Assembly: GCF_022012415.1 (NCBI RefSeq)
Contig: NZ_JAKLTR010000005.1
Span: 186,001-250,000, forward strand
Length of the DNA stretch: 64,000 nucleotides
Origin: Terrimonas ginsenosidimutans
Lineage (GTDB): Bacteria; Bacteroidota; Bacteroidia; Chitinophagales; Chitinophagaceae
Direction of reading: 5' to 3'
The stretch's first letter is position 1; every line of letters starts with the position of its first letter. Of the stretch, positions 9,265-19,345 are shown piece by piece. The position numbers and the translations under genes were made by a program. The notes beneath the pieces are model-generated. The model was given only the letters and a program-made list of their open reading frames with translations, was not told the DNA's origin and made no database searches.

Positions 9265-10179
9265 CTAGTAATACTTAATCTCGCGGACCTTCCGGTACAC
9301 CGCCGGTCCGTTGAACCCTTTCCAGCTACTCGTAGCAGTGACCCAGTTGTTATAGCTATCGAACGTATACACGGTCGTGATCACCGTGCCTGACGCTCCT
9401 ACCTCCCTGATCACATTCCCCCATTGATCAAATTCTGAACTGTATTTCTTTACCTTATTGTCATTAACAGTAGTCTTAAATTCAGCGATCTTTTTGCCGT
9501 TCGCATACTCCCAGGTGTAGGATACGTCGGTGCCATATTTTCCTGCGAACTCCTTTATTTCCTCTTTTACTTTATTTCCCTGTTCATCATATTCAGCCGT
9601 CACTCTTCTGAATACCTTATCGTCTTTATTATAGCTTGTAGTGGAAGTTAGTTGGTTCTTGCTATTGTAGATATATTCCAGCCTTGAAGACAAATCACCT
9701 TCGCCATCGTAATAGACGCTTTCTTTGATCTGGCCGTCTTCGCGATATTTTATTTTTTGCCTCCAGTTCAGCTTATCTTTTTCATCATACATGTTCACCT
9801 CAATCTCTTTACCATCCGCATCATAAACAGGTTTCCATGTATAATGTTTCTTTTCCTTTGCTTTACCGAATTCACTTTTTTTAACGCTCAGCCTGTTGTT
9901 TTTATCATACCTGAAGCTATACACTTTTCCGTAGTCAAAGTTTTCTTCCCTGGTAGAGGTAGTGAGAAGTCCCTCTTTGTTGAAAGCACAGGATTCTCCA
10001 AAATAAAAACCATCTGGCTCCAGCTCTCCAAACATCTCTTTCATCCAATGGGCTTTGATCGTGGCCGATTTAACAGACCCTTTCAGATTGTTTTCTGCGA
10101 TCGTTAGCAATTCGGTCTGTGCCTGCATATGTAAAAGCAACAGGAAAGAAAAAGCAATCAATGAAATTCTCTTTTTCAT
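9265..10179 (-). CDS. Secreted YD/RHS-like repeat protein (paralogue 1)
   Basis: A 304-residue exported protein of unknown function. A signal peptide (1-20, ending MQAQ) is followed by about ten degenerate repeats of the YD/RHS kind: an aromatic-rich strand, then D-x-x-G/N-x, for example YDEQGNKVKEE and FDQWGNVIRE. The C-terminus is VREIKYY. It is clearly homologous along its length to the next gene (signal, N-N-L-x-G-x-V-K-S, FGEL, DADGKEIE, D-x-x-N-N-W, I-K-Y-Y), so the two arose by tandem duplication. The gap between them is 17 bp and they probably form one transcript. No toxin, transporter or sorting domain was seen. A fossil of the same family lies at 19120-19182. Confidence 0.85.
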   Translation of the reverse strand: MKKRISLIAFSFLLLLHMQAQTELLTIAENNLKGSVKSATIKAHWMKEMFGELEPDGFYFGESCAFNKEGLLTTSTREENFDYGKVYSFRYDKNNRLSVKKSEFGKAKEKKHYTWKPVYDADGKEIEVNMYDEKDKLNWRQKIKYREDGQIKESVYYDGEGDLSSRLEYIYNSKNQLTSTTSYNKDDKVFRRVTAEYDEQGNKVKEEIKEFAGKYGTDVSYTWEYANGKKIAEFKTTVNDNKVKKYSSEFDQWGNVIREVGASGTVITTVYTFDSYNNWVTATSSWKGFNGPAVYRKVREIKYY

Positions 10180-10196
10180 ATTTATAGCAGGAAAGG

Positions 10197-11090
10197 TTAA
10201 TAATATTTTATACTTCTTTCAATGATGTATTTACGCTTATTTTTGAAATAGTTCCATTCGCGTACAGACATTGTCCAGTTATTCCGGGTATCGTAGGTGT
10301 ACTTATCTTTCTGATAGTTATCGGCATTCGTAAATTCGTTGGTGATATTCCCGAACGTATCATATTCTATTTTGGTGTCCTCGAAACTTTCACCGTCTGG
10401 AAGGGATTTCTTTTTCAGGATCACGCGGTCCTTGTCGTCATATTTATTGACGTAGTATACGAAGGATATCAGCTTTTCATAAGTGAAGGTAATTTCTTCC
10501 AGCAGCAATCCTTTGTCGCTAAATTTATATGTTGACATTTTCTTTTCTTCTCCCTTGGCATTAGATGTAGTTTTCTCATCCAGGTATTTCTTTTCATTGT
10601 AAGAAAATGTTTCTTTTTCCCGCAATGTCCCATCACCGTTATATAAGCTTGCTGTTATCAATTGCCCCTGCTCATTATATTTCTTTTTGAGTTTAGTTTC
10701 AAGCGCGCCTTTTTTATCGAAAGTATTCAGTTCTATTTCCTTCCCGTCGGCATTATAAATGGCCTGTACCAGGGTTGCCTCGCCGTCTTCATCTTCCTTT
10801 TTTTCGATCAGGTTATTGGCCTTATCGTATTTATATGTTGTCCTGGTAGTGGAGCTCCCTATGACGAGTTTAGAAAATGTCAAGAGTCCGTCTTTATTGT
10901 ACTCCTCCGTCTCTGTCATCTGGATGGATTGTTTGGTCAACTCCCCAAACTTTTCCTCAGCGCGGTGGTAAACAGTTGTGATCGACTTTACAGCTCCCTG
11001 CAGATTGTTAGTTGACCGATCGATTTTCTTAAACTGCGCTGAGGCAGTCATATTTAGCAGAAAAAGCAGAAATGGAATAAATAGCTTCAT
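10197..11090 (-). CDS. Secreted YD/RHS-like repeat protein (paralogue 2)
   Basis: A 297-residue exported protein and the upstream member of the tandem pair. A signal peptide (1-18, ending ASAQ) precedes degenerate YD-like beta repeats such as YNADGKEIELN, YNEQGQLITAS and YDTFGNITNE, ending in IERSIKYY. The core NNLQGAVKSI and FGEL are shared with paralogue 1. Lysine and glutamate content is high and there are no cysteines after the signal. The repeats suggest an extended beta structure in the periplasm or at the surface. The function is unknown. It is the first gene of the pair. Confidence 0.85.
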   Translation of the reverse strand: MKLFIPFLLFLLNMTASAQFKKIDRSTNNLQGAVKSITTVYHRAEEKFGELTKQSIQMTETEEYNKDGLLTFSKLVIGSSTTRTTYKYDKANNLIEKKEDEDGEATLVQAIYNADGKEIELNTFDKKGALETKLKKKYNEQGQLITASLYNGDGTLREKETFSYNEKKYLDEKTTSNAKGEEKKMSTYKFSDKGLLLEEITFTYEKLISFVYYVNKYDDKDRVILKKKSLPDGESFEDTKIEYDTFGNITNEFTNADNYQKDKYTYDTRNNWTMSVREWNYFKNKRKYIIERSIKYY

Positions 11091-11353
11091 GTGTTGCAGG
11101 GTTTACCGCTATTGGTCAAAAGTAAACAGCGGATGATAACGCTAATAAACGGACTATATTTCATTCTTTCAAACAGGGAACTCTGCTCCTGGAAATATTT
11201 TCCGGACCGGATAATTTTGTACCTCTTTGGGGGTATTGATCTGCCAGATCAGAATCTTTATCAGTAGTCTCACGCTACTGCGGGGAACCTTACATATGCA
11301 AAAATTACCTATATTGTTTACCAAACCATCCTTTTATAAAATTCAACCCCACC

Positions 11354-12448
11354 ATGAATTTCCTGAAAAGATTTTTCGGTAAGAAAGACAGGCCTGTAAA
11401 AAATTATACAGACTTCTGGAACTGGTTTTTGACGAGGGAGAAATTTTTTTTCGCTACCGTAAAAAAGAAAGGAAATATCGAGAAAGACTTTTTTAATGAT
11501 CTCGCTGCGAAACTTGCTGAATTAAAAGAGGGCTATTTTTTTCTTACTGGCATGTTTGATGACGATACAGTTGAACTTGTGTTCACTGCAGATAGTAATC
11601 TCAATAATATTGTTTTTGTGGAAGAACTGGTAAGCAGCGCTCCGGGAATAGCAGGCTGGAAATTTACCGCCCTGAAGGCTGCGTTGAATGTTAACGATAT
11701 CGGCATCTCGATGGGTGGATATAAATTCAGTGCGGAGACGCTTTCCTTCTACAGCGAGATTGATGACAGCTATCCTGACGAGATCAATATCACTGTTTGT
11801 CATCCGGATTTTACTGAAGAGAACAAAAGTGTGATCTCAAATGGTGTATTCATTTTTCTGGAACACATACTGGGTGAACTTGATTTCGTGAATAACATCG
11901 ATGAGGTGCATGTGACCAGCCACAACCTCGCGAAGCAGGAGTTGATCCCCATCACGAAGCTTCAGGGATTTCTATCCTGGCGCCAAAGAGAGTTTGTAGA
12001 GAAGTATGAAGATGCAACGTATGATACGGAGGTAAATGATCGTGCTATCCTCGAAGCAAAACTTGAAAACGGCAATGCGCTCATTGCGACGATCAATACA
12101 GAATTGTTGCGGTGGGACAGGAAGGCTTCGCACCCGTGGGTTGCAGTGCTGGTAATAAAGTACGATGGCAGTAAAGGAAATGGCATGCCGGATTCTACCG
12201 ATTATGAGCTGTTCAATCAGGTAGAAGAAAAGATTCTGGCGGCCCTACCTGACCATGAGGGGTATCTCAATATTGGCAGGCAAACTGCCGATGGGATCCG
12301 TGAGATCTATTTTGCCTGCAGGGATTTTCGTAAACCTTCAAAGATATTTTACCAGGTTCAGCAGGAGCTGGCTTCACGATATGATGTTTCCTACGAGATC
12401 TATCAGGACAAATACTGGAGAAGTTTTGAACGATTTCACAAAGAATAA
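11354..12448 (+). CDS. DUF695-like cytoplasmic protein
   Basis: A 364-residue protein without signal peptide or membrane segments. The N-terminal half (FWNWFLTREKFFF, GYFFLTGMFDDDTVELVFTAD, then a block ending GWKFTALK) recurs in Bacteroidota DUF695-containing proteins. The C-terminal half (WVAVLVIKYDGSKGNGMPDSTDYE to YEIYQDKYWRSFERF) resembles DUF695 itself, with its D-Y-E-L-F and D-x-x-W-R-S-F features. The assignment is from memory of the family pattern and is moderate. The function is unknown. It stands alone, facing the giant adhesin gene across a strong hairpin. Confidence 0.7.
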   Translation: MNFLKRFFGKKDRPVKNYTDFWNWFLTREKFFFATVKKKGNIEKDFFNDLAAKLAELKEGYFFLTGMFDDDTVELVFTADSNLNNIVFVEELVSSAPGIAGWKFTALKAALNVNDIGISMGGYKFSAETLSFYSEIDDSYPDEINITVCHPDFTEENKSVISNGVFIFLEHILGELDFVNNIDEVHVTSHNLAKQELIPITKLQGFLSWRQREFVEKYEDATYDTEVNDRAILEAKLENGNALIATINTELLRWDRKASHPWVAVLVIKYDGSKGNGMPDSTDYELFNQVEEKILAALPDHEGYLNIGRQTADGIREIYFACRDFRKPSKIFYQVQQELASRYDVSYEIYQDKYWRSFERFHKE

Positions 12449-12467
12449 ACAAGATCACCTGAAGAGC

Positions 12468-12516
12468 ATTCCTGCCGTCTTACCGGTTGATTACTCATCG
12501 GTAGGACGGCAGGAAT
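12468..12516. terminator. Bidirectional terminator hairpin
   Basis: ATTCCTGCCGTCTTACCG (12468-12485) pairs with the arm at 12499-12516 at 17 of 18 positions. It lies between two convergent genes and can serve both. Confidence 0.85.
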
Positions 12517-12559
12517 AGTATAATGCATTTTTGAAGTCTTGTTCTATTCTTTAAGCCGG

Positions 12560-15500
12560 CTACCTGATCAGAACGACCGTTCCCTTTCTGAACGCCCTTT
12601 CTTCACAAATCGTTTTCGCTTCAATCCAATATACATAAGCATCTGGCGGCTGTGGCTTGCCGTTGAACTGCCCATCCCAGCAATCGTTTGGATTGGTGGT
12701 GGTAAACATAACCTGACCTTTTCTATTGAATATAGAAAGTCTGAAGTTCGATACATTTCCCCATGCTTTTGCACCGAAGCAATCATTCTTTCCATCGCCA
12801 TTTGGTGTAAACGCGTTGGGGAGCTCAAAACTTCCATCGCCAATGCTGCGGTCTACCACAACCTGAATACTATCACGTGCCTGACAACCGTCAGCCGAAG
12901 TGGCGAGAACATAATACGTGCTTGTAGTAGACGGTGTAACGGTGAGAGCAGGTGTGATTGCGCCATTTACCGCGGGATCTGTTGAACGCCACAGGTAAGT
13001 ACTTGCTCCTGATACGCTGATATGTGAGATTGCCAGTTTGCAATTGATATCATTATCTTTTGTCTTGACGAGTTGTGGGGTTGGATAAATAGTGATCTTG
13101 CCCATTGCAGATGTATCGCCACAACCAAAAGAGTTTTCAGCAAGTACGCGTATGTTTGTCACATCACTCAACGTACTGTTCGCCGGTACGCGGATCTCAA
13201 GATTGAATGGATTGGTCGTACTGCGGATCTGACCGTTAACATACCAGTAGAAAGACACGGGGTCGCTGCCGGTATAATTATAGGCTGCGTTCAACCTGAT
13301 CGTTGTATCACGTACACAGGTGCCGAGATCATTTGGCGTGAAACTGACATTTTCCACAGTATTTAATACAGTGATCATCGTGATGCCGGAATATAAACCC
13401 TGGCAGGCACCATTCTGTACCAATGCGCGATACCAGGTAGTTACCATCAGGTCTTTATAACGGATAAACAGGCCGCTGTTCTGAACAGGCATCCAGCTTG
13501 CCCCATTGTTGATGGATGTTTCCCAGCGGACCACTTGTCCAAGCTGGCCCGACAGATAGACCGTTCCATCATTTTTACCCCGGCATATCGTCGCATTGGT
13601 TGAGGTATTACCTGCAATAGTACGCTCAGAGACTGTTACAGTAATGCTATCGTTCGCTGTACATCCATCGATCGTTACGGCTGCATAATAAATACCATTG
13701 TGGGTAATATTTCCGTTTGGAATAACCGGCGACTTGATCGTGCTCGTAAAGCCGTTTGGTCCGTTCCACTCATAGGTAGCACCACCGGTAGTGGTCACTT
13801 CAGCATTTAAGAGTATGGTCGTTCCTTCACAAAGCGGCGCATTGGTTGATGCCATAATGGAGTAAGGAGCAGTATCGGTCAGCAGGAATGGTCCTGCAAT
13901 ATTCGAGTTGCATCCGTTGCGGCTTACGAGTACATCTGTGTACACTCCCGCTGTCATTCCACTGATGATCACGCTTCCTGAATTATTTGCCGTCACTGTT
14001 TCCGAAACAATGGCCCCTGCATTTTTGCGATAGAAGACGGTATATACCTGGTTTGCGATCAATCCGTTTAAAATGATAGAGCCTGTTGCGGTGCCGCAAC
14101 CGATCGGATTGATATGTGAACTGCTGGTGATATTTGGTAATGGGAGGATGGTTACATTCAAAGATGCTGAAGGTGAAGCACAGCTTCCAGTCACAGACGT
14201 AACGGTTAAAGTGTATGTACCGGCCATAGCCGCCGTTGCATTTGGGATCTCAGGGTTCTGCTGATTACTGGTGAATCCGTTTGGTCCTGTCCATGCATAA
14301 GAAAGCGCACCGGCAAAGGTTGATGAAGAGGTAAGCCGGATCGTTTCATTCAGACACGTGGTCACTACTGCCGGTAATGTCGGCGCCAGTGGTCTGGGAT
14401 GGATGAGCACATTGACAGGCGCAGCGGGCGAAGGGCAGTTGTTCAATGTTGCGATCACATTATATGTACCGGCGGCAGCAAGCGATGCGCTATTGATCAC
14501 CGGATTTTGTTGTGTACTTGTAAACGAGTTTGGCCCTGTCCAGGAATAAACAGCTCCGGCTAAAGAGGTCGCATTCAGCTGGAAGCTCTCCCCCTGGCAA
14601 ACAGGCCCTGTTGTGCTTGTTGCCGGTGCAGCTGGAGGATTCGGATCGGCCAGCGTAACAGATGCGATCGTATTCGATATACATCCCGCTAACGTCACAT
14701 AGATATCAGTATATACCCCGGCAGTGAGAGCTGGGATGATCAGGTTTCCACTTGCATTGGAGATGATCGTTGTGGTTACAGGGGTTCCATTTTTCAGGTA
14801 ACGGACGATGTAGGAGGTTGACGGGAATAACCCGATCAATGTGATCGTTCCTGTAGAAGAACCGCAGTTGGTCGGATTGGTAAACGAATGACCGGAGATA
14901 GCCGGAATGGGGTTTACTACAACAGGCACCGAGGCTGAAGGCGACATGCAGCTTCCCGTTGCTGATGTAACCGTTGCGTTATAGTTCCCGCTCATTGCGG
15001 TAGTAGTGTTAGCGATCGATGGATTCTGATCAGCACTTGTAAAACCGTTCGGGCCAGTCCAGCTGTAGGTAACCACACCAGGGAATGATGTATTCGAGGT
15101 TAAATTTATTGTTTCTCCGGCACAGATCGTAACGGCGTTTACAGTAGTTGGGGCAGCGGGTCGCGGATAGATCAGGACGTTCAGCGGCGCCGGTGCCGAC
15201 TTACAGTTGTTCAGTATCGCAATTACATTGTAAGTGCCGCTTACATTGGCATTCGCCGGATTGATCACCGGGTTCTGTTGCGTGCTTGTATAACCATTTG
15301 GACCAGTCCAGGTATAGCTGACGCCTGGTGTTGCGGAGCTTGCGTTCAGGCTCAATGATCCGCCTTCACAGAATGGTGCGTTGGTAGCTGTGGTCGGCGT
15401 TGCAGGTGGATTCGGATCGGTAAGTGTATACGGACCAACGGCATTGGAGGTACATCCATTTAGTGACACGCGGATATTATCATAGGTGCCTGCGCCCAGT

Positions 15501-18139
15501 GCTGAGATCAGCAAGGATCCTGAAGCATTTGACATAATATTTATCGATACAGGCGCGCCGTTCAATGTATACTGAACATTATAAGTGGATGACGCTGTCA
15601 ATCCATTAAGCGTAATTGTTCCGGTTGTACTCGCACAATTCAAGGGAGCCGTGAAGCTGCTGCTGCTGATCACAGGCACGGGATACACATTCACGGTAAT
15701 CATCGCACGGCTGCTTTCACAATTCGTGGTGTTGTTGATCTGGCTCACATAGTAAGCCGTACTGCCAATACCTGTTGTTACAGGAGTTGGAGCTGTCGTT
15801 GAACCGGAGCCACCGGTAGATGCGCTATACCAATTCAATGTATGTCCCGGTGCAGCCGTTGCACCAAGCGGTGTTGCCGCATCTCCCTGGCAATAATTTA
15901 CTACGCTTACTACTGGTGCTTGTGGGGTAGGATTTACAGTGATAGTGAACGATGATTGTGCAGAACAGCTATTTGACATCGCTGTTACGGTGATGACTGC
16001 AATGCGCGGCGTAGTGCCGGTATTGATGGCGGCAAATGAATTGATGCTGCCGGATCCGTTTGCAGGTAATCCTATGGACGTGTTATTGTTTGTCCAGCTG
16101 ATGATAGCGCCCGGAGTTGTACTTGTGATGTTGAGGTTTCCGGTGGTCTCTCCATTACAGAATGCGGTGGATGGGGGAACAGAAAGGTTAGCACTGGAGC
16201 TGATCGTGAATTGCCGGGTAACTGTTGTTGTGCCACATTCATTTGTGACTGCAAGACTTACGGTATGTACTCCCGGAGTGGTAAAGGAGATGGTACCCGG
16301 GGTTGCGCTGTTTGCATTGCCTGATGGTGCGCCGTCAAACAGCCATGCGTAGGTAAGAGGAGATTCACCGCAGCTGGTGATGGTTGGTTGAGGCGTATAG
16401 TTGACAATGTCGCATGCATCAGGAATAGTTGGTAAAACAACGGTCGGCTTCTGTTTTACTTTGACAACCTGCTGGGAGGTTGTATTACCGCAAGGGCTGT
16501 TTACCGTAAGTGTAATAGTATAAGTGCCCGGGTTGGTAAACGTGAAAGAGGGTGTTTCCGAATTGGCATTTGTCCCGTTGGCAAATGACCAGGAAGAGCT
16601 GGTGCCACAGAAGCCGGAAGCGTAGGCAACAGTCCAGTTATAATTGGTCACTCCGCAAGTGGATTTTACAGATGTGTTTGTTGCGTTAACAGTGGTGCCT
16701 GCGCAGACGGCAAGGTTATCGAGTGTGAAGTTCGCAGTGGGCTTTGGTGTTATACAAACTTGTTTTGTGATGGCATTAGAGCCGCAGCCGTTATTTGCAG
16801 TCAATGTTACGGTATAGGTTCCCGCAGCGGCGTAAATATGCGCGGGGGGATTTGTCAATGTGGAGGTTGCTCCATCGCCAAAATCCCACAGATAAGTGGT
16901 CGTTCGTGAGCAGTTTAAAAAATAGCCCGCTATTGTTTGATTGGTAAAGGAAAGGGGTTGACCAACACATCCTGGAACCGGCGAGGTTGAAAACTCCGGT
17001 TGAGGTTTTTTATAAACCAGGATCTCAGGACCGACAAACTGTGTAGTCTTACAGTAGTTTGTTGTGGTTAGTATTGGCTTGATGCTGCCATTAATACACG
17101 AAGACGCAGTATAGGTATGCTGGATGACCTGGTTTGAATTGGTTCCATTGATCGGATGGGTAAATTCCTGGAAGGTTCCGTCTCCAAAATCCAAGCGGTA
17201 TTTAGTGCCGGGAGAGTTTTGTGCCCAGAGACCGATTTCCAGTTGTACCTGAATGGATTCGCAGCCAGAAAGTTGTCCGGAAGTACCGAGGCTGGCGTTT
17301 GGTTCTACCTGGTTAGCCACCGGATAGGATTTCTGAGAAATGCATCCATTAGTGCCGTTGGCGGTGATCACCAGATCGAAAGCTCCAAGTTGTGTATAGG
17401 TATGGCTCCGAGGAAAGCTTCCCAATGTCAGACCAGTTTCAATAGTTCCATCTCCCCAATTCAATGTATACGTGGCAATGCAGGACAGATTAGGAGAAAC
17501 ATTGTTAACTGTTAGCGTAAAGCTTGAGTTGCCTGGTGAGGGAGCATTGTCACAATTGCTGAAGGGGGAGAAAATATCCTGGTCCTGTAGTTCAACAATA
17601 GGAGCCTGTTTGATTGTGATGGTATGGCTGACAGTAGCTGTACACCCATTTGCGTCAGTGACGCTCAATGTCACCGGGAAGTTTTGTGTGGCACAACCTA
17701 ATGAAGTAAAGACATGACTGGGGTTTGCCGCAGTAGAAGTGCCGCCATCCCCAAAATTCCAACTGTAAGTATAGGGAGCCGTACCAACCGACACATTGCT
17801 TGTGAAGTTGACCGATGTGCCGGAACAGGCATTATTTGTAAAAGTAAATGTCGCAATGGGAAGAGGACGGACGTTTACGACAACAGGATTGGCCGTTTGG
17901 GAAGCCCCGCCAACAGTATAGGTGACTGAATAAGATCCGCTTGTATTTGCTGTAAAAGTCTGTCCGGTTGCCCCGGGTATCGGTGTATTGTTTTCCAGCC
18001 ATTGCCACGGCGCCCCAGCCGGAGCGGTCAGCGTAACAGTTTCGCCCTGGCACAGGTTCGTTGGGCCGGAGACAGAGATGTTTTGGGCAAAAGAACAAAT
18101 GCCGCAAATCATTGCAGCAAAAAAGAAATAGATCCTCAT
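12560..18139 (-). CDS. Giant PKD/Ig-like adhesin with type IX secretion C-terminal domain
   Basis: A 1,859-residue exported surface protein. After a signal peptide (1-18) come Ig-like and PKD domains; PKD cores such as WNFGDGGTSTAANPSHVF (about 125-145) and WDFGDGATSTLTNPPAHIY (about 420-440) are plain. The central third repeats a module of roughly 300 residues; the core WTGPNGFTS or a close variant appears five times, alternating with GSSTGTITLIGL-type blocks. The end (FELPNAFTPNGDGKNDCFGAK to the C-terminus) is the gliding-motility-associated C-terminal domain, a type B sorting signal for the type IX secretion system. Such proteins are exported across the outer membrane and used for adhesion or gliding. 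The binding partner is unknown. It is a single-gene unit. Confidence 0.93.
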   Translation of the reverse strand: MRIYFFFAAMICGICSFAQNISVSGPTNLCQGETVTLTAPAGAPWQWLENNTPIPGATGQTFTANTSGSYSVTYTVGGASQTANPVVVNVRPLPIATFTFTNNACSGTSVNFTSNVSVGTAPYTYSWNFGDGGTSTAANPSHVFTSLGCATQNFPVTLSVTDANGCTATVSHTITIKQAPIVELQDQDIFSPFSNCDNAPSPGNSSFTLTVNNVSPNLSCIATYTLNWGDGTIETGLTLGSFPRSHTYTQLGAFDLVITANGTNGCISQKSYPVANQVEPNASLGTSGQLSGCESIQVQLEIGLWAQNSPGTKYRLDFGDGTFQEFTHPINGTNSNQVIQHTYTASSCINGSIKPILTTTNYCKTTQFVGPEILVYKKPQPEFSTSPVPGCVGQPLSFTNQTIAGYFLNCSRTTTYLWDFGDGATSTLTNPPAHIYAAAGTYTVTLTANNGCGSNAITKQVCITPKPTANFTLDNLAVCAGTTVNATNTSVKSTCGVTNYNWTVAYASGFCGTSSSWSFANGTNANSETPSFTFTNPGTYTITLTVNSPCGNTTSQQVVKVKQKPTVVLPTIPDACDIVNYTPQPTITSCGESPLTYAWLFDGAPSGNANSATPGTISFTTPGVHTVSLAVTNECGTTTVTRQFTISSSANLSVPPSTAFCNGETTGNLNITSTTPGAIISWTNNNTSIGLPANGSGSINSFAAINTGTTPRIAVITVTAMSNSCSAQSSFTITVNPTPQAPVVSVVNYCQGDAATPLGATAAPGHTLNWYSASTGGSGSTTAPTPVTTGIGSTAYYVSQINNTTNCESSRAMITVNVYPVPVISSSSFTAPLNCASTTGTITLNGLTASSTYNVQYTLNGAPVSINIMSNASGSLLISALGAGTYDNIRVSLNGCTSNAVGPYTLTDPNPPATPTTATNAPFCEGGSLSLNASSATPGVSYTWTGPNGYTSTQQNPVINPANANVSGTYNVIAILNNCKSAPAPLNVLIYPRPAAPTTVNAVTICAGETINLTSNTSFPGVVTYSWTGPNGFTSADQNPSIANTTTAMSGNYNATVTSATGSCMSPSASVPVVVNPIPAISGHSFTNPTNCGSSTGTITLIGLFPSTSYIVRYLKNGTPVTTTIISNASGNLIIPALTAGVYTDIYVTLAGCISNTIASVTLADPNPPAAPATSTTGPVCQGESFQLNATSLAGAVYSWTGPNSFTSTQQNPVINSASLAAAGTYNVIATLNNCPSPAAPVNVLIHPRPLAPTLPAVVTTCLNETIRLTSSSTFAGALSYAWTGPNGFTSNQQNPEIPNATAAMAGTYTLTVTSVTGSCASPSASLNVTILPLPNITSSSHINPIGCGTATGSIILNGLIANQVYTVFYRKNAGAIVSETVTANNSGSVIISGMTAGVYTDVLVSRNGCNSNIAGPFLLTDTAPYSIMASTNAPLCEGTTILLNAEVTTTGGATYEWNGPNGFTSTIKSPVIPNGNITHNGIYYAAVTIDGCTANDSITVTVSERTIAGNTSTNATICRGKNDGTVYLSGQLGQVVRWETSINNGASWMPVQNSGLFIRYKDLMVTTWYRALVQNGACQGLYSGITMITVLNTVENVSFTPNDLGTCVRDTTIRLNAAYNYTGSDPVSFYWYVNGQIRSTTNPFNLEIRVPANSTLSDVTNIRVLAENSFGCGDTSAMGKITIYPTPQLVKTKDNDINCKLAISHISVSGASTYLWRSTDPAVNGAITPALTVTPSTTSTYYVLATSADGCQARDSIQVVVDRSIGDGSFELPNAFTPNGDGKNDCFGAKAWGNVSNFRLSIFNRKGQVMFTTTNPNDCWDGQFNGKPQPPDAYVYWIEAKTICEERAFRKGTVVLIR

Positions 18140-19119
18140 AAATAGTTAGTAGGCCTTGGTGGGCTTGTAAGGGAAATAAGATAGGTAAAATTCTCAGGCT
18201 TTATGCTATCTCCGGGGGTAAAAATCGAGATTTAATTTGAGTATTGCTATACAGGCAGGTTATTAATTCTTTATGATGAAACCGAAGCTGGTCGTGCGTT
18301 TAATAAGTATCTGAAAACCAAACCCCGTTAAACTACTTACGCTGTTCATCAGGCTAAAAATGCTGAATTCTCCGTTTTCAACAGATCTTCTGAAAGCGTG
18401 GACAATATAGGATCAAGCGTAAAAGTTGTGGGATGGTTGTTTAAATGTTTAATGGTTTAAAAGTTTAAAGTTATTGTTTTTGCTTCGGGCCCTCGCCTGA
18501 TGTAATCAGGCTTGGCGGTATGCTGCAAACGGGTTATTATCACTTGTCCACTTACAGGTTTTTAAGCGATAGCTGTCGGATCGGGCACAAAAACGTGAGC
18601 ACGCCTTGAAGCGATAAATGCTCCTTAGATACGACATTCTGGCACGCCAAGCCAGCTGATGTGTTGACTGATGATAATCATTCAGGGTCAAACTTCGCGT
18701 GTTTTTGAAATGCTTGTTAGTCGTCGTTAGTCCGTCTCTTGGTCGTCCTTTGGTCGTCCAAAGTTTGACGGGATTTTAGGCAGTGAAAAATCGTGACAAG
18801 CTGACACGCTGAGGGTGATAAATCTTTTGAGCGACTGGCCCAGGTTCCCTCCTCCGCTTCGCTACGGTGAAAGGGCCGCCAGAAGTTTATGCGAGCGATG
18901 CTCATCCGGAACATTTCACCCCAAGCCATTTGTGGACCATCCCCCAACTTTTCAACATGATCCCTCCCTTCCCCCAACCTTTGTTCCTGATCCAGTATTT
19001 ATCTGGATAACAGAGAACATGCATATTATTCCCGGCAGTTTAACAAAATGCAACAAGGCTGGGAACCGAGAGGCCCCGTTTAAGACTTAGATTGAAGTCT
19101 ATCGTTTCAGGTTATTAAC
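18140..19119. other. Gene-poor stretch with short-word repeats
   Basis: No convincing gene is seen. It contains a one-sided class G array (TTTAAATGTTTAATGG type words, about 18435-18472) and an array of TTGGTCGTCC/TTAGTCGTC words (about 18715-18762). A short open frame at about 18260-18330 (ending KYLKTKPR) lacks a start and is too short to call. The stretch looks like decayed intergenic DNA upstream of the adhesin gene. Confidence 0.5.
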
Positions 19120-19182
19120 TCAATAATACCTGATCTCCCCCCACATTTCCGTACACCCCCGGCCCATACACATGTACAAAAC
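19120..19182 (-). pseudogene. Fossil C-terminus of the YD-like secreted family
   Basis: Read on the minus strand, this segment encodes GFVHVYGPGVYGNV and then, after a one-base shift in a run of G, GEIRYY and a stop. The intact paralogue at 9265 ends GFNGPAVYRKVREIKYY. The shared order GF, GP, VY, V, EI, YY and stop shows it is a decayed third copy. Nothing recognisable remains upstream of it. Confidence 0.6.
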
Positions 19183-19345
19183 CTAATCCGGTCATTATAT
19201 CCGCCTTCTCAGAAATTGTCCGTGTGGAAAATCGAAAATCTCTCGGAAAATGCGTAATTAATCCTCACGCGAACTTTTGTTTCATCTGAACTTTGATGCC
19301 TATCCCTTACAACTTCTTCGTCTTTTTCCCACCAAAACTAATCAG

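Noticed and set aside
18240-18340. Short open frame ending KYLKTKPR that might be a gene remnant
   Set aside because: No start codon, under 30 residues and no recognisable relatives; kept only as part of the gene-poor stretch.
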